A stretch of DNA of 7,508 bases from Chloroflexota bacterium. Lineage in GTDB: Bacteria > Chloroflexota > UBA6077 > CF-72. The notes beneath the pieces are model-generated. The model did no database searches. It saw only the letters and a program-made list of their open reading frames with translations, and was not told the DNA's origin. Shown in pieces: positions 1 through 5,507 of the stretch (positions within the stretch are counted from its first letter, which is position 1; every line of letters starts with the position of its first letter). The translations under genes were made by a program, and so were the position numbers. Location of the stretch: positions 1-7,508 of the forward strand of contig JAFAPL010000551.1 of NCBI GenBank assembly GCA_019247135.1, read 5' to 3'.

Positions 1-516
1 CGCCTGCAGCCGTTCCTGCCAGAAGCGCAGCGCCGCGGGATCTCGCGGCGCGGCCTTCCGAGCGTCATCGACGCCGGCTGAGCCGAGCGCCGTCCCGGGC
101 TGACTGAACGCGACGTGGGCGATTCCATGCATCAGCGCCAGATCGTCGGTGAGCGTCACCAACCTGACCTCCAGGTCGGGCGTCAGTGGGACGCGCGCAC
201 GATCATTTCCCGCGACCATCAGCGGATGTGAGGTGACACTGAGCCCTGCCGCCTCGGCGGCCGCAGTCAGCGACGGGGTCGTCTCCGCCACCCACTCGAA
301 CGTCTCGGGCAGACCGAGCTCGCGCTGGCGGTCGCGGACGCGCTGAACATCCTCAGCACTGAATCGCGTCGCACCCAGGCTCGGGCGGGCGTAATACGGC
401 ACACCGGGTCCGGTGCCGATAAACAGCGTGAAGCCACCGATGTGTTCGGTCCGGGCGGCGGCGCGCGGTACGGCGTCGTAATACGTTTCGATCTCGGCCA
501 GCACGGGCGAAGACAT
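1..516 (-). CDS. GNAT-family N-acetyltransferase, C-terminal part missing
   Basis: This is an open frame of 172 codons from an ATG at 516 that runs off the left edge without a stop, so the C-terminus is missing. The protein reads coherently throughout: an N-terminal helix (MSSPVLAEIETYYDAVPR), then IGGFTLFIGTGPGVPYYARP, a stretch with ELGLPETFEWVAETTPSL, AAGLSVTSHPLMV, and a second part beginning at LEVRLVTLTDDLALMHGIAHVAF. The pattern 'ETFEWV.ETTPSL..AA..AGL....HPLM' followed by a new beta-strand/helix start resembles N-terminal halves of GNAT acetyltransferases common in Actinobacteria and Chloroflexota. The acetyl-CoA-binding segment (R/Q-x-x-G-x-G/A) is not reached before the edge, so catalytic capacity and substrate cannot be judged. 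No Shine-Dalgarno site is evident before the ATG. The gene is divergent from the membrane-protein gene at 715. The family call is from memory of similar sequences; that this is a real gene is more certain than its function. Confidence 0.72.
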   Translation of the reverse strand, partial: MSSPVLAEIETYYDAVPRAAARTEHIGGFTLFIGTGPGVPYYARPSLGATRFSAEDVQRVRDRQRELGLPETFEWVAETTPSLTAAAEAAGLSVTSHPLMVAGNDRARVPLTPDLEVRLVTLTDDLALMHGIAHVAFSQPGTALGSAGVDDARKAAPRDPAALRFWQERLQA

Positions 517-714
517 CAGACGTTGAGCTCTGATATTTGCACACTCGCGGCGTAGATCCGCTGCGCTCCACCTGGTGCGCCGATGCACGCACCGCAATTT
601 GCATCAGCCGAACACCGCTGGGGGACGCGCGTCGGCACCACCCGGCGTCCCGCCCTCCACTGCCATCACGACCGTTCAAGGTGCATCCAAGTTTCGCGGC
701 CTATCGTGATTTCC
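517..714. other. Divergent intergenic gap, gene-free
   Basis: This gap of about 200 bp separates the start codons of two divergent genes, so both promoters should lie here. I found no convincing -35/-10 pair on either strand. It contains a possible 6-bp hairpin (GGTGCG at 574-579 pairing with CGCACC at 588-593) and two copies of ATTTGCA (535-541 and 597-603). Both are too short to mean much. The open frames that cross it on either strand have atypical residue composition and look non-coding. Confidence 0.5.
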
Positions 715-1539
715 ATGACGACGCTCAAGCGGTTCCTGCGCACCCCCAAGGGCACGCTGCTGGCCTTGTTCATCCCCCTCGCGGCCCTCGGCGGCATGGC
801 CGAAGGCTGGCAGGTCACCCTCGCGCACTTGATGGTCGCCGTGCTGGCCGCGTGCGGCACCGAGTTGGCGATCGCCAGGTTCGACGGTCGCCCGGTCGAG
901 TGGCCATCCAGCGCATTGCTCTCAGGCATGATCGTCGGCTTCGTCCTGGAACCCACGACCGCGGGCGTGGTCACCGCCGCCACGAGCATTGTTGCCACGC
1001 TGTCCAAGCACATTTTCGCGACCCAGCGCTGGCACGTGTTCAATCCGGCCGCGCTGGCTTTGCTGATTTCGGTGCCGCTGTTCGGCACCGGTCAATCCTG
1101 GTGGGGCGCGCTGCCAGACCTGCCGGTCCCATGTGTGGTCGTACTGCTGGTCGCGGGCGCCTTCCTGGTCGATCGCATCAACAAGTTCCCGCTCGTTCTG
1201 ACGTTCCTGGCGGCGTATTTCGGGCTGTTCACGGTCGGCTCGTTCATCGACCCGGTACGTGTCGCCGAAATGTTCCGCACGCCGTTCGTGCAGTCGGCTA
1301 TCTTCTTCGCGGCATTCATGTTGACGGATCCGCCAACCTCCCCCGCGCGGTACGCCGAGCAAATCTGGGTCGGCCTGGTGGTCGGCGTGACGAGCGTCGC
1401 GGCGCAATTGCTCGGTGTTGGCCAGACATACCTACTGGTCGGTTTGCTGGTCGGAAACGTCGCGCTGGCGGGCCGCCGCTGGGTCAGCCAGGTCCAGGCG
1501 CCACCGCGCCGCCAGGCGGTCGCCAGCCGCACTTGCTGA
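715..1539 (+). CDS. Stand-alone RnfD/NqrB-family integral membrane protein
   Basis: This is a 274-residue polytopic membrane protein of the NQR2/RnfD/RnfE superfamily, whose known members are membrane subunits of Na+- or H+-coupled flavin electron-transfer complexes. Family-like blocks are SSALLSGMIVGFVLEPTT (65-82), KHIFATQRWHVFNPAALAL (98-116) and FMLTDPPTSP (201-210). The last two are the most diagnostic. There are about nine hydrophobic segments, roughly at 14-28, 36-54, 66-80, 84-96, 111-125, 138-152, 158-176, 193-206 and 216-253. Full-length RnfD and NqrB carry a covalent FMN on a threonine in an S-G-A-T-like motif. I see no such motif here, and the protein is shorter than a typical RnfD or NqrB. 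No other rnf/nqr subunit or oxidoreductase is nearby, so the partner and reaction are unknown. ATG 715 was chosen because the family-like sequence starts there; GTG 706 is an in-frame alternative. Upstream residues from ATG 583 look non-coding. The last 15 residues are basic. Confidence 0.85.
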   Translation: MTTLKRFLRTPKGTLLALFIPLAALGGMAEGWQVTLAHLMVAVLAACGTELAIARFDGRPVEWPSSALLSGMIVGFVLEPTTAGVVTAATSIVATLSKHIFATQRWHVFNPAALALLISVPLFGTGQSWWGALPDLPVPCVVVLLVAGAFLVDRINKFPLVLTFLAAYFGLFTVGSFIDPVRVAEMFRTPFVQSAIFFAAFMLTDPPTSPARYAEQIWVGLVVGVTSVAAQLLGVGQTYLLVGLLVGNVALAGRRWVSQVQAPPRRQAVASRTC

Positions 1540-1575
1540 GCAACTTTTACAAAGATTTATCGCTTTTCCAAGCCG

Positions 1576-1606
1576 CGTGACGCTTCACGTGACGCTCGGC
1601 GTGACG
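1576..1606. repeat. Three CGTGACG cores at 12-bp period (copy A)
   Basis: CGTGACG occurs at 1576-1582, 1588-1594 and 1600-1606, exactly 12 bp apart. The 5-bp spacers differ (CTTCA, CTCGG). A fourth, inverted core CGTCACG lies at 1613-1619. The constant cores with variable spacers resemble repeated protein-binding sites or a repeated RNA structural unit. The period is also a multiple of three, so the array is open in more than one frame. Confidence 0.75.
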
Positions 1607-1620
1607 CTTCGCCGTCACGC
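1599..1620. terminator. Perfect 8-bp hairpin between convergent genes
   Basis: GCGTGACG (1599-1606) pairs perfectly with CGTCACGC (1613-1620) around the 6-base loop CTTCGC. It lies between the 3' ends of the plus-strand membrane-protein gene and the minus-strand cupin gene, where a bidirectional terminator would be expected. No T-tract follows on either strand, so intrinsic termination is not assured. The hairpin is built from the third repeat core and the inverted core of the dispersed element. Copy B does not keep the inverted arm (it has TCTACG), so the hairpin may be specific to copy A. Confidence 0.35.
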
Positions 1621-1674
1621 TTAGACGCGGTGAACAAAAGCGCGCGGGCGGCGACGCCCTCAGACGACGACGAT

Positions 1675-2304
1675 CTATCCGCCTCCACCGGAGCCGCCGG
1701 GTTCGGCGCCACGCAGGGCCAGCTCGTTCCAGCCACGCTCGACCTCCTCGAGCTGCTGCAGCACCGGTCGCAGCCGCGACCAGAGCGCATCGATGGTTGG
1801 CTTGGCTGGTCCATCGATCTGGGCGGCCGATGCCGCCTCGGCGTTCCGCTGCGCCAGGTCGGCCAGCTCAGTCGCGAGCGAGCGATAACGCTGGAGGAGT
1901 GTCTCGGTCGGCGCCTCTGAGTCCGCGCTTCCACCACCCGCCGCTCGCCACACTCCGTAGCACGGCTGAAGCTCGTGGCCGTCCTCACCGTAAAACGTAT
2001 GTGTCGGCTCCACGTGCGGTGAGACGCTCAGGTAGATGACCCCGGTTGTGTCGCCCACGGCGCGCACCGCGTGTGTTGTGCGCGGCGGCACGAAAATGGC
2101 CTGGCCCGGCGTACACACGACTGTTTCGGTGTCGACGGTGAACTCGATCTGGCCCTCCATGACTACGAAGGTCTCGCCGCCCAGATCGTGGCTGTGGACC
2201 TGTGGAACTGGGCCGAGCTCGACGCGTCGGAAGCGCGACCGAATCTGGGGTTCGACGACCAGATTCGTGAGATTTGCGCGGTAGTCGTAGAGGTGGATGG
2301 GCAT
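1675..2304 (-). CDS. Single-domain cupin protein with helical C-terminal tail
   Basis: This is a 209-residue protein with one cupin beta-barrel at about 25-100. Cupin motif 1 is visible as VHSHDLGGETFVVMEG, giving likely metal ligands H37, H39 and E44. Motif 2 is PGQAIFVPPRTTHAV, giving H78. A single mononuclear metal site is therefore intact. After residue 100 the chain becomes acidic and helical (LLQRYRSLATELADLA at about 130-145 and DALWSRLRPVLQQLEEVERGW further on) and ends in a glycine-rich GGSGGGG. The tail could be a dimerisation helix. Cupins of this size range from dioxygenases and isomerases to sugar- or ligand-binding proteins, so no reaction is assigned. ATG 2304 was chosen because the coherent sequence starts at MPIHLYDYRANL; residues encoded upstream look non-coding, and a GTG at 2328 is an alternative. 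It lies 169 bp downstream of the nucleoside hydrolase on the same strand, so co-transcription is possible but not shown. Confidence 0.85.
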   Translation of the reverse strand: MPIHLYDYRANLTNLVVEPQIRSRFRRVELGPVPQVHSHDLGGETFVVMEGQIEFTVDTETVVCTPGQAIFVPPRTTHAVRAVGDTTGVIYLSVSPHVEPTHTFYGEDGHELQPCYGVWRAAGGGSADSEAPTETLLQRYRSLATELADLAQRNAEAASAAQIDGPAKPTIDALWSRLRPVLQQLEEVERGWNELALRGAEPGGSGGGG

Positions 2305-2451
2305 GTGATCGACGGTAGCGCATCCGTGCACCTTTCGAGCGCTCCCGCCCACTCCGCGTTTGTTCACCGGGCCTTCTCGCAGCCAGCGCTCGCCTCGATT
2401 GCTGCCGCGGCATGCTCGCGCCGCCGGCCACCCCACGCGGACCCTTTCGGT

Positions 2452-2471
2452 CGCCGAAATCCCATTCGGCG
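2452..2471 (-). terminator. 7-bp hairpin just past the nucleoside hydrolase stop
   Basis: CGCCGAA (2452-2458) pairs perfectly with TTCGGCG (2465-2471) around a 6-base loop, starting 2 bp beyond the hydrolase stop codon. An overlapping alternative pairs TTTCGG (2445-2450) with CCGAAA (2454-2459) around 3 bases. The position suits a terminator or 3'-end stabiliser, but no U-run follows on the minus strand. The rest of the 2305-2473 gap shows nothing further. Confidence 0.3.
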
Positions 2472-2473
2472 CC

Positions 2474-3409
2474 TCAGCGGAGGAGCAGCTCCAGTCCGAG
2501 CGTGCCGAACAACAACTTGCGAAACCGCTGCACATCGACCCGCATGCACACCCGCGTTCGACCGGACTCCGTACCGCCCTGCGCGTGCGTCCGCAAATCC
2601 ACGACGGTCTGGCCCAGCGTGTGTTCGCCGCGCGTCTCCACGCGGACGTCGCGCTCCACCATCGTGACGATCGAGGGATCCACCCCGACAGCCACCGCCA
2701 GAGCGTCGTGCACCAGCATGGAATCGAACCCGCGGGTGTCGAACAAAAACCGCGTCACCTCTCTCAGCAGCACCGCGTCCGGCGAGCTCAGCTGCGCAAG
2801 ACGGTCGCGGTCGGCGCGGGTGATCTGAACCTCGCGGGTGACGTCGAGTCCGACCATGGTGACGCGCCAGTCCTGCTCGAACACGCGCGCGGCGGCCAGC
2901 GCATCCGCGCGGATATTGAACTCCGCCACCGGCGTGACGTTGCCTGGTGCTCGCGCCGCGCCACCCATCAGCACGACCTCGCGAACCATGCTCGGCAGCC
3001 GCGGCTCGCGTTCGACCGCCAGCGCGAGATTGGTCAGTGGCGCCGTGCAGACCAGGACGAACGTGCCCGGCGGCTCCGCGTGGATGCGATCGAGCAGATA
3101 GCTCACGCCGTCGTCGATCGCTTCGCGCGGCGACTCGGGCAAACGTGCGCCGCCGAGCCCGTCCGGACCGTGCCAGTGACTCGCGTCTTTGAACGGACCC
3201 GAGAGCCCGACGGCCGCCCCGCGGGCGACGGGCACGTGCGTCGCGCCGAGCCAGTCGAGCACGCGCAGCGTGTTGCGGGTGGTCTGCTCGAGGCTGACGT
3301 TGCCCGCGACGGTACTAACAGCTTCGAGCTGGATGCCCGGATGGCGCACCGCCAGGGCAAGGGCGACCGCGTCGTCGACGCCGGTGTCGACGTCCATGAT
3401 GACGCGCAT
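2474..3409 (-). CDS. Inosine/uridine-type nucleoside hydrolase (IUNH family)
   Basis: This protein of about 311 residues should hydrolyse the N-glycosidic bond of ribonucleosides to a free base and ribose in the cytoplasm, a salvage or catabolic step. The N-terminal Ca2+-binding signature reads MRVIMDVDTGVDDAVAL, with D6, D8, D12 and D13 matching D8, D10, D14 and D15 of the protozoan enzyme. AGN (N37), VVLMGGA (145-151), EFN (E163, N165) and the late HD pair (H234, D235 in MLVHDALAVAVGVDPS) are all present. The active site therefore looks complete, and the length is normal. The usual DPG of the signature is DTG here, as in many bacterial members. Base preference cannot be read from sequence. 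ATG 3409 sits directly before the conserved strand. A GTG at 3430 would add MNAAGGR and would overlap the stop of a 36-codon frame in the upstream repeat element. The gene follows the ABC pair on the same strand after a 223-bp repeat-containing gap. Confidence 0.93.
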   Translation of the reverse strand: MRVIMDVDTGVDDAVALALAVRHPGIQLEAVSTVAGNVSLEQTTRNTLRVLDWLGATHVPVARGAAVGLSGPFKDASHWHGPDGLGGARLPESPREAIDDGVSYLLDRIHAEPPGTFVLVCTAPLTNLALAVEREPRLPSMVREVVLMGGAARAPGNVTPVAEFNIRADALAAARVFEQDWRVTMVGLDVTREVQITRADRDRLAQLSSPDAVLLREVTRFLFDTRGFDSMLVHDALAVAVGVDPSIVTMVERDVRVETRGEHTLGQTVVDLRTHAQGGTESGRTRVCMRVDVQRFRKLLFGTLGLELLLR

Positions 3410-3450
3410 GCGCCCGCCAGCGGCGTTCACTGGATCGCGACCTGGCGCAT

Positions 3451-3560
3451 GTTTAACAAAATCTCAACCCGTTGTTCTACCACGTGACGCCCTACGTGAC
3501 GGTCCACGTGACGCTTCGAATCTACGCTTAGACGCATGAAAAAGCGCGGGCGGCGGCGAC
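3451..3560. repeat. Dispersed intergenic element, copy B (110 bp)
   Basis: This is the second copy of the element at 1545-1655. It has an AT-rich block (GTTTAACAAAATCT), three CGTGACG cores at exact 12-bp spacing, CTTCGAATCTACGCTTAGACGC without its first bases repeated elsewhere, and a tail ATGAAAAAGCGCGGGCGGCG leading to GGCGAC. It sits between the stop of the minus-strand ABC gene and the start of the nucleoside hydrolase. On the minus strand it would form part of the hydrolase leader. It also contains a 36-codon frame (see findings). Confidence 0.8.
3480..3515. repeat. Three 12-bp tandem units (copy B)
   Basis: The three units begin at 3480, 3492 and 3504, each of the form CYACGTGACGSY. 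The 8-bp core ACGTGACG recurs at 3482-3489, 3494-3501 and 3506-3513. Units one and three contain the palindrome CACGTG. The phasing is identical to copy A. Confidence 0.78.
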
Positions 3561-3651
3561 TGGGTGACAGGCACAGCCAGCACGGGTCCATCGATACGCC
3601 GCCGCCTGGGCGACAGGCACAGGCGGGCATGTCTATCGATACGCCGCCGCC
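3561..3651. repeat. Two-copy tandem repeat duplicating the ABC gene's 3' end
   Basis: Copy 1 (3561-3606, 46 bp) and copy 2 (3607-3651, 45 bp) both begin TGGGYGACAGGCACAG and end ATCGATACGCCGCCGCC. They differ mainly in the middle by several substitutions and a one-base indel. The last 17 bp of copy 2 are the final codons of the downstream-facing ABC exporter (residues QAAAYR, stop at 3635-3633). Copy 1 repeats those codons in non-coding DNA, followed by a tryptophan codon instead of the stop. Identity is roughly four-fifths, so the duplication is not recent. Confidence 0.78.
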
Positions 3652-5456
3652 TGGATGCCGTACAGCTCCGCGTACTGGCCGCCACGCGCGACCAGCTCCT
3701 CGTGGGTGCCGACTTCGGCCAGTCGCGAGCCGTCCAGCACCACGATCAGGTCGGCCATGCGCACCGTGCTGAAGCGGTGCGACACCAGCAGCGTGATGCG
3801 GCCTTGGCGCGCCGTCCCGTTGCCTCGCGCCGCCGCCGCGTACTGTTCGAACAAGGCGTGCTCGGTTTCGGCGTCGAGCGCGGCTGTCGGTTCGTCCAGC
3901 ACCAGCAGCAGCGGCTCGTCACGCATGAAACCGCGCGCGAGTGCCAGCTTCTGCCACTGCCCGAACGACACTTCCACTCCGCCGGGCCAGGTCGGACCGA
4001 GCTGCGCGTCCAGTCCCTCCGCCAGTCGGGTGATGACGTCGTCGGCGCCGGCGCGGTGCACGGCGCTTTTGACTGCCGGCTCGTCGTCCATCCGCGGAGC
4101 GTCACCGACTCCGATGCTGCGTCGCGCGCGGAACTCGAATCGAAAGAAGTCCTGGAAGGCGCCGGCAAGTCGATCGCGCCAGGCATCCGTGGCGATCTGT
4201 TCGAGCGGAGTGTCATCGACGAAAATCTGGCCGGAGCTCGGCGCGTAAAACTTCGACAGCAGCTTGATCAGCGTCGTCTTGCCCGCGCCATTTTCGCCGA
4301 CGATCGCGATGACTGATCCGGCCGGCAGCATGAGGCAGACGTCCTCGAGCACCAGCCGGTCGGTGCCTGGGTACGCAAATGAGACGTGCTCCAGGCGGAT
4401 TCCGCGCTCCAATCGACGCGGAGCCGGCAAGTCCGCCCGTGCGGCGATCGAGGCGGCGTAATCTTCCAGCCAGGCGAGGCGGCGCGACCCGTCCATCCAG
4501 ATGCCGCGCAGAAAACCGATCTCGCCGACCGTCGCGCCGATATACATGGAAAGGCGCGAGCCCGCCGCGAGCACCAGCAGCACATTGCCGACCGACGCGC
4601 GGAGGATCAACGCGACGAAGACGACCGCGCCGACGTACGCCGCCCCGAACACCGCCCACGCGATCGTGTGCCAGACGGCGGACCCCCACCGCGTCACCGA
4701 CACCGGCCCGTACCAGCGTTCCCACGCCTGTCGGCGCTCCGTCATGACGCGTCCGCCGAGGTCCAGCACTCGCACCTCCTTGCCGGGCGCGGCGGTCGTC
4801 GCAATCGTGAACAGGTGGCGCGCCAGCCGCGCGGCGGAAGCACCTCGTTCCAGCGCGGCACGTTCGACCCCGGGCCGCCAGGAGGAGGTAAGCACGGTCG
4901 GGACCGCGAACGCCGCCAGCAGCACCAGCGCGGGGTGAATGGAGACCAGCAGCCCGACGGTCACCCCGAGTCGTAAGATCCAGCCGCACGTGCTGAAGAC
5001 GGACAGGTACATGTGGTCCAGCACGAACACCTGGTCGCGCAGGACCGCGAGCCGATCCAGGTAGTCGGGGCGCTCCTGGTGGGCGATCGTCACAATCGAC
5101 GCCTGGAGGCGCGCGACGTGCGCTTCGAGCGCGATGGTGACACGATCGCGGAATCGGCGCTGGATTCGCGTGCTGACGGTGCGGAGAAACCAGGTCCCGG
5201 CAGTGGAGAGCGCCAGCGCGAGCGCCGCGGCTCCGATCACGAACGCGTTTTGCTGGAGTGCGCCGTCGCCAAGGAGCTTCAACCACAAAGCGATCAGCGC
5301 ATCCGGCAGCGCCGCCGCGAGCGATAACACGAATGCCCAGAACATCAGGCTCGGTTCGTGATGGAACCCGAGTTTGCACACCCGCCACATCGACGGCAGT
5401 GCTGGCGGAAGTGCATCCAGATCCCGCGCGGCCTGGCCGCTGCGCGAATCCGTCAT
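3633..5456 (-). CDS. ABC exporter half-transporter (TMD-NBD), variant signature motif
   Basis: This 607-residue half-size ABC exporter has a type IV membrane domain followed by a nucleotide-binding domain. Hydrophobic segments lie near 36-59, 71-92, 150-172, 173-190, 262-284 and 285-305, giving six helices. The NBD shows an A-loop tyrosine (Y362), Walker A GENGAGKTT (387-395), Q-loop Q435 in AFQDFF, Walker B LLLVLDEP (516-523) with the catalytic glutamate E522, D-loop ALD, and switch histidine H560 in SHRFSTV. The signature motif is VSFGQ (496-500) rather than LSGGQ. The EN-GAGKTT Walker A and the FQDF Q-loop resemble exporters found beside peptide or secondary-metabolite clusters, but no such cluster is visible here. 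ATG 5456 lies 51 bp downstream of the sister ABC gene, so the two are likely co-transcribed and form a heterodimer. The 3' end has been partly duplicated in tandem just outside the gene. The substrate is unknown. Confidence 0.93.
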   Translation of the reverse strand: MTDSRSGQAARDLDALPPALPSMWRVCKLGFHHEPSLMFWAFVLSLAAALPDALIALWLKLLGDGALQQNAFVIGAAALALALSTAGTWFLRTVSTRIQRRFRDRVTIALEAHVARLQASIVTIAHQERPDYLDRLAVLRDQVFVLDHMYLSVFSTCGWILRLGVTVGLLVSIHPALVLLAAFAVPTVLTSSWRPGVERAALERGASAARLARHLFTIATTAAPGKEVRVLDLGGRVMTERRQAWERWYGPVSVTRWGSAVWHTIAWAVFGAAYVGAVVFVALILRASVGNVLLVLAAGSRLSMYIGATVGEIGFLRGIWMDGSRRLAWLEDYAASIAARADLPAPRRLERGIRLEHVSFAYPGTDRLVLEDVCLMLPAGSVIAIVGENGAGKTTLIKLLSKFYAPSSGQIFVDDTPLEQIATDAWRDRLAGAFQDFFRFEFRARRSIGVGDAPRMDDEPAVKSAVHRAGADDVITRLAEGLDAQLGPTWPGGVEVSFGQWQKLALARGFMRDEPLLLVLDEPTAALDAETEHALFEQYAAAARGNGTARQGRITLLVSHRFSTVRMADLIVVLDGSRLAEVGTHEELVARGGQYAELYGIQAAAYR

Positions 5457-5507
5457 TCGATCCCGATCCCGTAGTTTCGCGCGATGCCGGTGTTCGACTT
5501 CCGACGA

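Larger units (their letters stand above)
1545..1655. repeat. Dispersed intergenic element, copy A (about 111 bp)
   Basis: This element shares its whole plan with 3451-3560, in the same orientation and with nearly the same length (111 against 110 bp). In order on the plus strand it has an AT-rich block (TTTTACAAAGATTT), three CGTGACG cores starting at 1576, 1588 and 1600, a 22-bp block CTTCGC..CACGCTTAGACGC, and a tail (GTGAACAAAAGCGC..GGGCGGCGAC). Copy B matches in every block, with substitutions and a one- or two-base indel. The copy lies between the convergent ends of the membrane-protein gene and the cupin gene, 20 bp past the cupin stop. No terminal inverted repeats or target duplication are visible, and I do not recognise the family. 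Confidence 0.8.

Noticed and set aside
535..603. Direct repeat ATTTGCA in the divergent gap
   Set aside because: Seven bases twice in about 200 bp, without symmetry or promoter context, is compatible with chance.
1541..1572. AT-rich patch that could be a minus-strand promoter (TTGGAA, 16 bp, TAAAAG)
   Set aside because: It would drive transcription antisense to the membrane-protein gene, and the match to consensus is weak. The corresponding patch in copy B gives no better match.
537..1580. Plus-strand frame of 347 codons overlapping the membrane-protein gene
   Set aside because: It is out of frame with the RnfD-like gene, rich in arginine and proline, and without transmembrane or domain features.
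2360..3487. Long plus-strand open frame (375 codons) across the nucleoside hydrolase gene
   Set aside because: It is antisense to a gene with a full set of catalytic motifs, and its product is histidine/arginine-rich with no domain. It is a shadow of GC-rich codon use.
1621..3534. CGTCTAA on the minus strand in both element copies (1621-1627 and 3528-3534) as an ECF-sigma -10 box
   Set aside because: No AAC-type -35 element lies 16-18 bp upstream in either copy, and in copy A it would read into the 3' end of the convergent gene.
3480..3651. Possible CRISPR array
   Set aside because: The repeats are 12-bp units with 4- to 5-bp variable parts, or one imperfect 45-bp tandem duplication. There are no spacer-sized unique segments and no cas genes.
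3564..4316. Plus-strand frame of 250 codons opposite the ABC nucleotide-binding domain
   Set aside because: The opposite strand encodes Walker A, Walker B and H-loop motifs in correct order; this frame has nothing recognisable.
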